Shown here piece by piece: positions 1-9,066 of a stretch of 64,000 nucleotides of DNA. The notes beneath the pieces are model-generated. The model was not told the DNA's origin. It worked only from the letters and a program-made list of their open reading frames with translations, and ran no database searches. Source of the stretch: Puniceicoccaceae bacterium 5H (lineage in GTDB: Bacteria; Verrucomicrobiota; Verrucomicrobiia; Opitutales; Oceanipulchritudinaceae); contig WOUP01000016.1 in assembly GCA_009772895.1 (NCBI GenBank), positions 20,374 through 84,373 on the forward strand. Direction: 5' to 3'. Numbering within the stretch: the first letter of the stretch is position 1; each line of letters begins with the position of its first letter. Both the position numbers and the translations under genes were made by a program.

Positions 1-2
1 CG

Positions 3-68
3 CTGGAGGAAGTCTTCCAATACCAGCCGGTCGAAGCGGTTTTCCTCTATCAGCCGGAAGAAGACTGA
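3..68 (+). CDS. C-terminal end of an unidentified protein (partial)
   Basis: An open frame enters from the left edge and stops with TGA at 66-68. The visible tail is 21 residues (LEEVFQYQPVEAVFLYQPEE plus D). It is acidic and shows no motif. It converges on the uracil-DNA glycosylase gene with a 6-base gap, which fits a true gene end. The protein cannot be identified from this fragment. Confidence 0.4.
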   Translation: MEEVFQYQPVEAVFLYQPEED

Positions 69-74
69 ACCGGC

Positions 75-1016
75 CTACTTCTGGAAGTAGCCGCGCTGCT
101 TCTCGGAGATGGGCAACTCGACACGCTCCATCACCTGCAGCATGTCTTCCCACAGCTGGCGCTTGGATTCCTTGGTGCTGTTGCGCAGCAAATAGCTGGG
201 GTGGAAGGTCGGCATCAGCGGCACGCCGTCGAAGTCGTGCCAGTGGCCGCGAACCCGCATGACGCTGATCTTCTTTTCCCCGCCGATCAGGCCGTTGATC
301 GCGGTCCCGCCCAGGGCGACGATCACCTTGGGCTGCACGATGTCGAGCTGGGCGCGCAAATATGGCAGGCAGTAGCCCATCTCCTCCGGCGTAGGCGGCC
401 GATTGCCCTTGCGCATCGGGTTCCCAGGATCAGGCCGCCAGTTCATGATGTTGCCGATGTAGACCTGCTCCCGCGAGAGGCCCATCGCGCCGATGATCTT
501 GGTCAGCAACTGACCGGCAGCGCCGACGAAAGGTTCGCGCTGGACTTCTTCATCCGCGCCCGGGGCTTCGCCGCAAAAAAAGATCTCCGCATCGAGGCTG
601 CCGACCCCGAAGACCACGCGTTCAGGATTGCCCGCCTGCTCCTGGCAGACCGGATCCTCGTAAACCTTCTCGCGCAATACGTCCCAACGCTTTTGTTTGG
701 AGCCACGCGGCAGCTTCACCGTGGGCGGCTCCGGCAGCTTGCGCCCGCTCTGGGCCGCCGGCTTGGGCCTGGACTCCTTGACCGCCTCCGCGGTGCTGGG
801 CAACTCCAGCTTCAGGTCGGCGGCCGAAGTCTGGGCGCTGGCGGTACGCAGCGGCGGCAGCTTGATTTCGGTCGGGCTCTGCGGATGCGCCGCCGCCGCC
901 TTCGAAACCTGCGCGCGCAACTGCTCCAGCGTCTCGGGCGTCAGGTAAAGCGAATCGACTCCCTCGCGACGCATTTGCCTCAGCTCATCAATGACAGCTT
1001 CCAGTTGGGCGCGCAT
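75..1016 (-). CDS. Uracil-DNA glycosylase, family 4-like, incomplete Fe-S ligands
   Basis: Removes uracil from DNA at the start of base-excision repair. ATG start, 313 residues. Residues 1-110 are a low-complexity Ala/Pro/Lys-rich extension. The glycosylase core follows: GEAPGADEE at about 149-157, PFVGAAGQLL at 162-171, a GNIMNWRPD segment at about 188-196 and HPSYLLRN at 272-279. These are the family-4 uracil-binding and catalytic motifs. Family 4 normally binds a 4Fe-4S cluster through a CxxC pair, the Cys of KCRPP and a later Cys. Here the first CxxC is reduced to one Cys (C124), the KCRPP Cys is Trp (W193), and only C216 (YCLPYL) matches. The cluster may therefore be absent. A second uracil glycosylase of SMUG1 type lies at 21589-22353. 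Confidence 0.88.
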   Translation of the reverse strand: MRAQLEAVIDELRQMRREGVDSLYLTPETLEQLRAQVSKAAAAHPQSPTEIKLPPLRTASAQTSAADLKLELPSTAEAVKESRPKPAAQSGRKLPEPPTVKLPRGSKQKRWDVLREKVYEDPVCQEQAGNPERVVFGVGSLDAEIFFCGEAPGADEEVQREPFVGAAGQLLTKIIGAMGLSREQVYIGNIMNWRPDPGNPMRKGNRPPTPEEMGYCLPYLRAQLDIVQPKVIVALGGTAINGLIGGEKKISVMRVRGHWHDFDGVPLMPTFHPSYLLRNSTKESKRQLWEDMLQVMERVELPISEKQRGYFQK

Positions 1017-1094
1017 ACACCGTATTAGATGCGGTGACGCGCCCGGAGACCAGCGCGAAATGCGGGACGCTTGCGTCGCTTCATCTCCAGGACG

Positions 1095-1598
1095 CTAATG
1101 CCGCCCCAGCACCCAGAAATACCAGACCAGCATCAGATCGAGATACACCGTGAGAGCGGCGGTCACGACAAAGCCCAGACCGCCCGGCGTGAGTTGCATC
1201 AACAGGAGACCGGCCGGCACGTTAACGCAGAGAAAGCCGCCGGCGAGCTTGAGGTTGCGCGCATTCCAGAGTGGGTGCGGCAGATCGCCCAGGTCTTCTT
1301 CCGGCAGGCGCGACTGGTTGTCCCGCAAGATGGCGTGCACATCCATCGGCGGGGCCGCGTCTTCACGCGGTGCCTGGCGTTCGGTCCGCATTTGCAACGC
1401 ACGGCCCGGCACCCACATGTCCGCCAGCTCCGGAAATTCCCGGGCGCGCTGCCATGAGGCCTCCCCCACCCGCGCCAGATGGCTCTCCGGCGTGACGAGT
1501 CCCTGTTCGCGCAACGCCTCCAGCTGCTCCCGCGCAAACGGACCGCGGGCGCGGCGTTCGTTCAGGTCGAACCAGTAGTAGGCGGCGGGCTCGGGCAC
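1095..1598 (-). CDS. GYF_2-like domain membrane protein
   Basis: Function unknown. 167 residues from a GTG start placed 3 bases after the RNase III-like stop, so the two genes are probably one transcript. Residues about 6-60 resemble the bacterial GYF_2 domain: aromatic YYWFDLNERRARGPFAREQL, then a segment rich in Leu, Glu and Trp. A linker follows, and the last 60 residues hold two hydrophobic segments, so the GYF-like part should face the cytoplasm on a membrane anchor. GYF-type domains bind short proline-rich peptides in other proteins. No partner is evident here. Confidence 0.6.
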   Translation of the reverse strand: MPEPAAYYWFDLNERRARGPFAREQLEALREQGLVTPESHLARVGEASWQRAREFPELADMWVPGRALQMRTERQAPREDAAPPMDVHAILRDNQSRLPEEDLGDLPHPLWNARNLKLAGGFLCVNVPAGLLLMQLTPGGLGFVVTAALTVYLDLMLVWYFWVLGRH

Positions 1599-1601
1599 AG
1601 G

Positions 1602-1910
1602 CTACTTCTTGCCCCGGTTGGCCCGCATGCCTTTTTGCACCTGTTTCTGGAAGAGCGGCAGGATCTGCTGCTCGATGTGCGCGAAAGCGGCCTGCAGGCC
1701 CTCCGCCCGGTAGACCTGCCCGATCTGCGCCTCCATGCGCGTCGGCTCGCCCAGCCCGGAGAGGAACTGGTTGGACGTCATCTGCTCATAGAGCTCGTGG
1801 CGGCTGAACTGGCCCGGCAGCGGATGGGTAAGGATGTATTCGCGGGCGTAGAGTCCCAGGACGGCGTCGCCCACCCAGGCCAGGTCGCGCACTTCGGCTT
1901 CGGTCTGCAT
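1602..1910 (-). CDS. Mini-III-type ribonuclease III domain protein
   Basis: Probable double-strand-specific ribonuclease of the Mini-III kind, which in Bacillus trims 23S rRNA precursor. 102 residues from an ATG, consisting of a single RNase III catalytic domain with no double-strand RNA-binding domain. The signature LAWVGDAVLGLYAREYIL at about 9-26 matches the family motif around the metal-binding Asp, and HELYEQMTS resembles the second helix. The protein is shorter than typical Mini-III (about 130-140), so the C-terminal helix may be reduced. It is first in a two-gene unit with the GYF-like gene. Confidence 0.72.
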   Translation of the reverse strand: MQTEAEVRDLAWVGDAVLGLYAREYILTHPLPGQFSRHELYEQMTSNQFLSGLGEPTRMEAQIGQVYRAEGLQAAFAHIEQQILPLFQKQVQKGMRANRGKK

Positions 1911-2075
1911 GATTGCCGATCCAAGGACATCCTCGCCGTCAGCGCAACCACGCGCTGCGAGAGAATCGCATGGCGGAGGGACTGCCCTTCCTTGCGCTCA
2001 AAGCGGGGCTGAGCTCCGCACTCAAAAATGCATTGGGCGATCGAGGGCTTGCGTGAACGCCATGCCTTACCGCGA

Positions 2076-5000
2076 TCACGCTTCCGCTTGCGCCTTCTTT
2101 TTGCGGCGGCGGTAGCTGTGGCCGCCGATCAGGGCCAACAGGGCGCTCGCGCCGATAATGGTGGCCGGCTCGGGGACCGGCACCAGCTCGCCGTTTTCGA
2201 GCAACAGCGCACCGTAATACCCCTCCTTGAAGCCGTTCGGGTTCTTGAAAATGATGCGCGTGACCTGGTCCGAGGTCAGACCGTCGGCGTTGTCGCCGAA
2301 GTAAATCTGGTCTATGCCGCCGCCAGAACGCTCGCCGGACCAGTTTTCGACCACCAGCACGCCATCGGTCGTCCAGCTGAGCGAAGAGCTGTCGGTAAAG
2401 CTGAGAATGCTGGAGCCCTCGCCCAGGTCGAGCGTACCCGCTCCCGCGAGTTCCAGCGTGCCCATGGCGTCGCTGTGACCATCGGTCTTGAGACTGCCGC
2501 CGCTGGTGATGGCCACCGCCGTCTGGTCCGAAACCTGATTGTGGTCATACAGGAGCAGCGTGCCGCCATCGATGTTGATCTGGCTTGCACCGTCGATCGC
2601 GTTGCCGACGCCGGAGCTGAGCCGCAGCGTGCCCTCGTTGACGTCGACTTCGCCGCTCAGGGTATTCTGGCCGGTCAGAGTCAGGCGGCCGCTGCCGGTC
2701 TTGACCAGATCCCCGTTGCCGGAAATCGAGCCATTGTAGGTCGTGTCGGCGTTGTTCTCGCCCACGCTCAACGTGTGGTCGCCCAGCAGGATGTTGCCAC
2801 CCGTGCGACCGCCGCCGCTGATGCTGCCAAGGGTCTCGTCTCGGCCATCGAGCACCAGTTCGGCCCCCGCGCGGTCGGCAAAATCGACGTTCGCCTTGTC
2901 CCCGATGGCATCGCTCGCGGAGAGGGTCAAACGGCCCGCCTGCACGCTCACATCGCCGGCGAACGTATTGTCGGCCCGCAGATCCACCTCGCCCGCGCCG
3001 AGCTTGATCAGCCCCCCATCGCCATCGATGCCGTGCGTAATGGAGAGCTTGCTGCCTGCTTCGGCGCCAATGCCCGCGTCGCTGGCCAGCGTGACACTGC
3101 CGCCCCAGGTATTGCTGCCATCGTCGTTATAGAGCGCGCCGATGCCGTTCACGCCCGTGCCATTGAGCGTAAGGGCTTCGTCGGAGATGTTGAGATTGCC
3201 GTTGAGGCCGGCCAGCGCGAGGCTCGCGCCGCTCTCCACCACCGTGCCACGGGAGGAGCTGCCGAGCGAGCGGTTGTTACTGGCCAGGATAGCGCCCTCG
3301 GAGATCGTGGTCGTGCCGGCGTAGGTGTTCGCGTTGCTGAGGTGCAGCACACCGCCGCCGGTCTTGTGAATACCACCGTTGGACAGGACGCCCGAGACCT
3401 CCAGTTCGATCAACGCATTGGGATTGTCCGCCACGTCGAAGTCGACCGTGCGGCCGTCGAGGTCGACGTTGGTGGCAATCGTGGCCTGATCGTCGCCGGT
3501 CTCGACCCGGGTGACGTCACCGCCGGTGCGCAACGTACGCGTGCCGCTGCCCGAGCCCGGATGGATGTAGGCCCCGCCTTCGAGGATCAGGTCGCCAATC
3601 TCCTCGGTGTAGCTGCCGTTACCGCCCAACTCCAGCACGCCGGAGGTATTGACCCGCACCTGCGCATCGTTGTCGATCTGGTTTTGGGCCAGCGTACGTA
3701 GCGTGTCCGTGCCCACGCCATCACCGACCGTCACGTCGCCCTCGAGGTCAACGTTGTTGCTCGTGCTGAGGCTCAGCTCCAGCGTGCCCGCGTTGACCGT
3801 GGTGGTGCCGGTGTAGACGGTATCTGTGCCCCGGCCGTTAAGCAGGCGAGCGGTGCCGGTGCCGTTTTTCACCAGGTTGCCCGAGCCGGACGTCTGGGCG
3901 TAAATGTCGGTCGTGCCCGCACCGTCGAGCGTCAGGGTGTGACCGCCGAGCGCAAGGCTGCGGCGGGTGCCGGTATCGCCGAGGGTCAGTGTGCCGCCCG
4001 CAGTGGTCACGGTCGCGTCGGCGGAAAGGGAAATATCCTGATTCCAGCGATTGTTGCCGGCGACGTTGCGCAGCGCCCCCTGCCCGTCGAAGCCGCCACC
4101 AGCCAGCGTCAGCGACTCGTTGGAGATCGTGCCGGTATCGCGCAGGCCGAGCGTGCCGCCATCCAGCACCACCGTGGTGGTCGTGCTGTCGGTATTGCCG
4201 AGCGCGTTGGCGTCGCGAGCTTCGAGCGTGCCGTCAGTGACCGTCGTGGTGCCGCCATAGCTGTTGCTGCCAGACAGCACGAGCGTGCTGGAGCCCTCCT
4301 TGGTCAGATCGGAGCTGTTGCTGCCGGTGATCTGCGCGCTAATCGTGATGTCGCCCGAGCCGCGGAACGTCGCGTCCTGGCCGTTGAGCTCCAGATCGCC
4401 GCCGTTCTTCAGCACGGCTCCAGTGCCGTTGTTGGACCAGATGAGGTCGTCGTTGAGGCGCAGGCGCGTCGCCAGCGTGCGGTCGCCCGTGCCGTTCATC
4501 GAGATGCGGGCCGGGCCGGAACTGGTATCCAGGACGATGAGGTTGGAGGCACCGTCGCCGTTGTCGGTGCTCTGCAACAGCGTGTAGTCATCCTGCCCGG
4601 CAAAGAACCAGTAGCCGAGCGTCACGCTGCCGTGCGGGTCGACCGTCCAGTTGTCGAACGAGCCGTCCTCGTCCGGCATGTAGATCGCACTGCCGACGCC
4701 TTGCGGCGCGTAAGTAGGATCGTCGACCCAGTTTTCGTAGGTTGAAACGGTGTAGTGGTAGGTATAGTCCCACCACGGAAAGTAAACCGAATACGCTTCC
4801 GTGGTCTTCTGCAGCCAATCGTTGGCAGTGACGCCGGTGGCGCTGGAGCCGCCATCCCACGTGTAGGACTCGCTGAAGGTCGGCACGATCTCGAACAGGC
4901 CGTTGCCGCGATCGATCACACCAGCCGTGGCATCGCCCCAGTCACTGAACGAAATCCGGTTGAGCAGGTTCGACTGGTTGCGGAGGTCCTGGGTGACGAG

Positions 5001-8000
5001 AAACTGGTCGGCCCCGCCGCCCTCGAAGGCATCGCCATCCCAGTCCAGCACCGAAAGCGTGCCATTGCTGGAGCCGTTGTAGCCGTCGAACTCCATCAAG
5101 CTGCTGTCGCCGTTGAAGAGGAACGTCGAGCTGCGGGTGACGCCGAAATCGCCCAGCGCATCGCTGTAGCCGCCGGTTGCAAAAGTGCCGCCGTTGAAGA
5201 TAAAGTCGGTCGACTCGCCGATCTGATCGCTTGCGCCCAGCTCCACCAGCGTGTGGTTGGCCGTTACGATCTGGCTCGAATGGGCGATGGAAGGGCCGTT
5301 CTGGTTCGCGAGGTAAAGGTAGCTGTTATCGCCGAGGTAGGTCGCGCCAGTGTAGGTATTGGTGCCCGTCAACGTCAGGCTGTGGCTGTCACCGGTGCGG
5401 ATGTTGCCCGTGCCGCTGATGGTACCCGCATAGTTGGAGACCGCCCCGTTGTAGAGCTGCAGCGTGTTATTGCCCAGATAGACGTCACCCCCCTGGGTGC
5501 CGCCGCCCTGCAGGGAGCGGATCATGGCATTGGCGTTGCTCGTGCCGAGGCTGAAGATGGCACCCTCCCGGTCGGCCAGGATCACGTCGGGATTGCCGTC
5601 GAGCGCGTTGGTCCGGCCAATGTTCAGGCGCCCCTCCTGAATGTCGTAGACCGAGATCGATGCGTTGCCGTCCATCGACACCGTGCCCGCGCCGACCTTG
5701 GTGGCTGTGCGGTTGCCGTTGACGCTGCCGGTAAAGCTGACCGTGCCTCCGTCGGCAGCCGTCAGGATGACGTCCTTGTCCAGGTTGATGTTGCCACTGA
5801 AGTAGGACGTACCGCTGGTGTGAGTGCCGCCGAGCGTGGTGGTGTCGCCGTAGTCGTTGACCGATAGGTTGCGGCCGATGTTGACGCCGGAGCGGTTGGT
5901 CAGCAGCGCCAGATTGCCGTCCGCATCCGTGCCCGAATCGCCGATCTGGACTTCGCTGCCGCTGTGGCCCATCGCCCCGTCCTGATCGCGCATCGCGTTG
6001 GTGCCGATGGAAAGCGTGCCGTCGCGCAGGGTGGTGGTGCCGCGATAGTTGCTGGAGCCGTTGAGTTCGACCGTGCCCGCGCCGACCTTCACCAGGTCGA
6101 TGTTGTTGCCGTTGTTGACCCCTTGCAGCCCGGCGTCGAGGGCCAGCGTCGCCCCTTCGCTCGCGCCCACGGTCAAATCGTCGCGCACGGTGATTTGGGT
6201 CGCGCTGCTCACGGTATTGCGTCCCGCCAAGGCCTGCAGCGCCCCGGCATCCCCCACCCCGGTGCCTTCGACCGTGATGGATTGGGGGCGGTAGACCTCC
6301 GTGCCGTTAAGCGCGTCGAAGGCCAGCGTCGCGCCGTCCGCCACCTGCACGTCGACGGTGTTGCCGGAGCCGTTGACGCCCAGCGCCGTTTCCGTGCGGG
6401 CCACCGCCGTGCCGCGATTCACGATCAGGTCGCCGGTGAAGTCGCGGTTGTCTCCCTGCAAGACGAGGGTGCCGGTGCCGTTTTTACGCAGCTCGTCGTT
6501 GCTCTTGAAGCGACCCGAGATGACGACGCGTCCGGATGTCTCGACATCCATCACGTTGCCCTGGGTGTCGATGTCGCCCCCGAAGGTCAGCGTCTGGTCC
6601 ACGTAGTGGTCGACCTGCAACTCATTGGCGAGCTTGAGGTTGACGTTGATCTCGTGATCGGCGTTGCCCTGGGCGTTGTTGAGCACGTTGATGTAGCTCG
6701 CGCTCTGGTCGCTGTCGCCCTGGTCGAAAATGATGGTGAGGCTGTTCTCGCCCGTATCCGGATCCAGCACGTATTGATACTGACCGCCGAAGGTCATGGA
6801 GTTGACCGTCTTGTCTCCGTCCTGAACGGTAATGTGCTGGTCTTCGTTTACGTACTGGTTGTTGAAGACCACGTTGGCGGTCTGCCCCTCGGCGAGCCCC
6901 GTGCCCGGGTTGGAATTGGGCTTCCAGTTTTCCTGGTGGCCGGGCGCCGGTGCACCATCCGTTTCGCCCCAATATTTCTGGTCACGGCCCTGCCCGTTGT
7001 CCCAAAACCATGTGCCCACTGCCGCCGTCGTCTCGACATCAATGCGGCGCATCTCGATCACCTGGATGCTGCCGCCGGTGGAGCCTGCAAAACCGAGGCG
7101 CAACTCCTCCGGGCGCTCCACTCCCAGATCGGCCAACCCCACCTTCATCACTTCGACGAAGTCGCCGTCTTCGCCGTAGCGCAGATAAACGGTGAGGATG
7201 TCGTTTTCGTCGATCACCATGCGCGCGCTGCGCAGGTCGGCCCCCAGCGGGCGCCCCTCCTCGTCGAGCTGGTAGGTCGGAAAATCGAGCTGCTGCGTCA
7301 ACGGATCGACCGAGGTCGGATTGCCGTTCTCATCCAGGATCGTGTAATTGACCCCCGGCGCCGAATCCGAGCCGGTCGACGCGAGAAATTCGTAGCCGTC
7401 CTGCCCGCCCAACGCGCCGGTATCCGGGCCGCGCACCGTGATGGTGTTGGGATAGAGCGTACCGCTGCCCTGGCCATATTCCTCGTTCAGGCCCCCATTG
7501 CGGCCCTCACCATTGTTGGCCACATTGCCGTAATTGTCGAAGCTGATGCCGACATAGCCGCCGGGCATGCCCCCGACACCGGAGCGGTTGGCGTAACCGA
7601 GCGAGCCGCCATAGGCGCCCGGCGAAAAATCTTCCACCGCCGCGTCGTAGAGGAAAAACGTGAAACCGTCCGCTCCCGAGCCGTCATACATCGCGAGGTC
7701 GAAGGTGACCTCGATCCGGTTGTTGGACGACGGGATCTTGGTGTTGAGAAAGACCGCGTTGGCCTGGTTGTTTTCCAGCGAAGTCAGGCGCAACCATCCC
7801 TCGCCCTCGGCGTCTCCCAGCGCAGAACCGGCGGTCAGGTAAGGGCCGGTGCCGTTTGCGCTCGTAAACGCCCAACCCGGTGCGGTCGAGTACTGGAAAC
7901 TCTCGTAGAAAGAGAACTGTGCTTCAGCCCGTGAGACCAAGCCGCCACACACCGCGAGCAACAACGTCGTCGGCAAGCGACGGCGGCGTAGAAGGCGATT

Positions 8001-8030
8001 CAGGCTGGGTTGAAAAAGGCGTGCAGGCAC
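2076..8030 (-). CDS. Giant PEP-CTERM protein: L-type lectin-like domain plus autotransporter-associated beta-strand repeats
   Basis: Exported surface or matrix protein of 1984 residues. The start is a GTG preceded by GGAG. A basic n-region and hydrophobic core end in AEA, a signal peptide cleaved near residue 37. Residues about 38-330 look like a bacterial L-type lectin or concanavalin-like sandwich (EGWLRLTSLENNQANAVFL, GADGFTFFLYD). About ten autotransporter-associated beta-strand repeats follow, each of the type K-x-G-x-G-T-L-x-L-x-G-x-N-x-Y-x-G-x-T-x-V-x-x-G-T-L. An unusual aromatic insert lies near residues 1000-1080. The C terminus is VPVPEPAT, a hydrophobic stretch, then YRRRKKK: the PEP-CTERM sorting signal read by exosortase. 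There is no autotransporter barrel, so exosortase processing rather than self-translocation is expected. The natural ligand is unknown. Confidence 0.88.
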   Translation of the reverse strand: MPARLFQPSLNRLLRRRRLPTTLLLAVCGGLVSRAEAQFSFYESFQYSTAPGWAFTSANGTGPYLTAGSALGDAEGEGWLRLTSLENNQANAVFLNTKIPSSNNRIEVTFDLAMYDGSGADGFTFFLYDAAVEDFSPGAYGGSLGYANRSGVGGMPGGYVGISFDNYGNVANNGEGRNGGLNEEYGQGSGTLYPNTITVRGPDTGALGGQDGYEFLASTGSDSAPGVNYTILDENGNPTSVDPLTQQLDFPTYQLDEEGRPLGADLRSARMVIDENDILTVYLRYGEDGDFVEVMKVGLADLGVERPEELRLGFAGSTGGSIQVIEMRRIDVETTAAVGTWFWDNGQGRDQKYWGETDGAPAPGHQENWKPNSNPGTGLAEGQTANVVFNNQYVNEDQHITVQDGDKTVNSMTFGGQYQYVLDPDTGENSLTIIFDQGDSDQSASYINVLNNAQGNADHEINVNLKLANELQVDHYVDQTLTFGGDIDTQGNVMDVETSGRVVISGRFKSNDELRKNGTGTLVLQGDNRDFTGDLIVNRGTAVARTETALGVNGSGNTVDVQVADGATLAFDALNGTEVYRPQSITVEGTGVGDAGALQALAGRNTVSSATQITVRDDLTVGASEGATLALDAGLQGVNNGNNIDLVKVGAGTVELNGSSNYRGTTTLRDGTLSIGTNAMRDQDGAMGHSGSEVQIGDSGTDADGNLALLTNRSGVNIGRNLSVNDYGDTTTLGGTHTSGTSYFSGNINLDKDVILTAADGGTVSFTGSVNGNRTATKVGAGTVSMDGNASISVYDIQEGRLNIGRTNALDGNPDVILADREGAIFSLGTSNANAMIRSLQGGGTQGGDVYLGNNTLQLYNGAVSNYAGTISGTGNIRTGDSHSLTLTGTNTYTGATYLGDNSYLYLANQNGPSIAHSSQIVTANHTLVELGASDQIGESTDFIFNGGTFATGGYSDALGDFGVTRSSTFLFNGDSSLMEFDGYNGSSNGTLSVLDWDGDAFEGGGADQFLVTQDLRNQSNLLNRISFSDWGDATAGVIDRGNGLFEIVPTFSESYTWDGGSSATGVTANDWLQKTTEAYSVYFPWWDYTYHYTVSTYENWVDDPTYAPQGVGSAIYMPDEDGSFDNWTVDPHGSVTLGYWFFAGQDDYTLLQSTDNGDGASNLIVLDTSSGPARISMNGTGDRTLATRLRLNDDLIWSNNGTGAVLKNGGDLELNGQDATFRGSGDITISAQITGSNSSDLTKEGSSTLVLSGSNSYGGTTTVTDGTLEARDANALGNTDSTTTTVVLDGGTLGLRDTGTISNESLTLAGGGFDGQGALRNVAGNNRWNQDISLSADATVTTAGGTLTLGDTGTRRSLALGGHTLTLDGAGTTDIYAQTSGSGNLVKNGTGTARLLNGRGTDTVYTGTTTVNAGTLELSLSTSNNVDLEGDVTVGDGVGTDTLRTLAQNQIDNDAQVRVNTSGVLELGGNGSYTEEIGDLILEGGAYIHPGSGSGTRTLRTGGDVTRVETGDDQATIATNVDLDGRTVDFDVADNPNALIELEVSGVLSNGGIHKTGGGVLHLSNANTYAGTTTISEGAILASNNRSLGSSSRGTVVESGASLALAGLNGNLNISDEALTLNGTGVNGIGALYNDDGSNTWGGSVTLASDAGIGAEAGSKLSITHGIDGDGGLIKLGAGEVDLRADNTFAGDVSVQAGRLTLSASDAIGDKANVDFADRAGAELVLDGRDETLGSISGGGRTGGNILLGDHTLSVGENNADTTYNGSISGNGDLVKTGSGRLTLTGQNTLSGEVDVNEGTLRLSSGVGNAIDGASQINIDGGTLLLYDHNQVSDQTAVAITSGGSLKTDGHSDAMGTLELAGAGTLDLGEGSSILSFTDSSSLSWTTDGVLVVENWSGERSGGGIDQIYFGDNADGLTSDQVTRIIFKNPNGFKEGYYGALLLENGELVPVPEPATIIGASALLALIGGHSYRRRKKKAQAEA

Positions 8031-8081
8031 AATGCTCCGGATAAACAGCCCAAAAACTACGGTAGTTCACCTTAGCCTGCA

Positions 8082-8110
8082 AGATTAAGTTCCTTTACAC
8101 ATATTGTAAA
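8082..8110 (-). promoter_or_regulatory. Candidate promoter of the PEP-CTERM gene
   Basis: On the minus strand TTTACA (8105-8110) and TAATCT (8082-8087) are separated by 17 bases, in an AT-rich gap between the TatD stop and the PEP-CTERM GTG. The start site would lie about 45 bases before the GTG. Only sequence resemblance supports it. Confidence 0.35.
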
Positions 8111-8127
8111 AACAACGGTATAAAGCT

Positions 8128-8931
8128 TCAGTACATCCCTATCCAGCGAGAGAAATTCTCTTCTACCTGCAAGGCCAGCGCTTTCAGCCGTAAGCCTCGC
8201 GCTTCCGCCACCATCGCGTAGATCTGCGGCAAGTTCAGCGGACTGTTGAGGGGCTGACCGGCTTCGTCGGAGATTTGCTCCGCACAGCAAGCGTCCGGCC
8301 CCAGCATGTCGGGTGCGTCGGTCTCGATCAACAGACGGTCGAGCGGGAAGGCCGCCAGCGCCTCGCGATACTTCTTCTTCCGCATATCCCCGAAGTAGCC
8401 GCTAACGCTGAAATAGCAGCCCATCTCGGCCAGCTGACGCACCACCTCGGCGCTCGCGCCCGGCGAATGCAACAACACACCGGGCGGCAGCTCACCGAAC
8501 GCCTGCAGCGTCTCAAGCAGCGGCCCCCACGCGTGCAGACAATGGATGGTGACGGGCCGGGCAAATTCGCATGCGATCTCCAGTTGACGCCGGAAGACTT
8601 GCTGCTGCCGCTCGAGATCGTGCCCCTCGATCCATTTGTCCAAGCCGATCTCTCCGACCGATGCCCGCGGATCGGCTTCCAGTCGTGCCCGCAATGGTGC
8701 CTCCCAGCCCGCCGGCTCCTGCCCCACCCGCCACGGATGCACGCCGTAGGCCGGCCAGATCCAGCCCGGATGCGCCGCCGCCAGCTCGGCCACGGCATCC
8801 CAATCGTCTGGATGCGTGCCATTGGTCACCAGCCGCTCGACGCCGCTCGCCCGCAACCCCTCCAACAAACGCGACCGATGCGGCGCGAGCCGGGTGTCTT
8901 GCAGGTGCAGGTGGGCGTCATAGTAGCGCAT
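8128..8931 (-). CDS. TatD-family metal-dependent hydrolase
   Basis: Probable magnesium-dependent deoxyribonuclease or hydrolase of the amidohydrolase superfamily. 267 residues, normal for the family. Metal and active-site motifs are present in order: DAHLHLQ at 5-11, YGVHPW near 63, SVGEIGLDK near 92-100, TIHCLHAWG near 128, LLHSPGAS in the middle and LIETDAPDM near 200. TatD enzymes act in DNA turnover and proofreading of 3' ends; the exact substrate here is not shown. It is transcribed in the same direction as the PEP-CTERM gene but separated by 97 bases with its own candidate promoter, so a shared function is unlikely. Confidence 0.88.
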   Translation of the reverse strand: MRYYDAHLHLQDTRLAPHRSRLLEGLRASGVERLVTNGTHPDDWDAVAELAAAHPGWIWPAYGVHPWRVGQEPAGWEAPLRARLEADPRASVGEIGLDKWIEGHDLERQQQVFRRQLEIACEFARPVTIHCLHAWGPLLETLQAFGELPPGVLLHSPGASAEVVRQLAEMGCYFSVSGYFGDMRKKKYREALAAFPLDRLLIETDAPDMLGPDACCAEQISDEAGQPLNSPLNLPQIYAMVAEARGLRLKALALQVEENFSRWIGMY

Positions 8932-9001
8932 ACTCGCACGATGTCACGGACGCTGCCCCCGCGAAAGTCCGTTTTTTGCCGGGCTGGTCCTCGGCGGGCT
9001 C

Positions 9002-9037
9002 AAAAAAAGCCGCCCATCCTCAGGGGAGATGGGCGGC
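9002..9037 (-). terminator. Rho-independent terminator after the PEPCK-like gene
   Basis: A perfect 10-bp stem, GCCGCCCATC (9009-9018) with GATGGGCGGC (9028-9037), and a 9-base loop are followed on the minus strand by seven T (9002-9008), 30 bases beyond the stop codon. Confidence 0.9.
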
Positions 9038-9066
9038 GGAAATCGGGGCGATCGCTGTGATCTACC

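Noticed and set aside
2076..2300. Autotransporter beta-barrel at the end of the giant protein
   Set aside because: The C terminus is a PEP-CTERM helix with basic tail, not a barrel ending in an aromatic residue.
2028..7934. Long plus-strand open frames opposite the PEP-CTERM gene
   Set aside because: Ala/Val/Arg-rich shadows of repetitive minus-strand coding sequence; the minus-strand frame has a signal peptide, repeats and a sorting tail.
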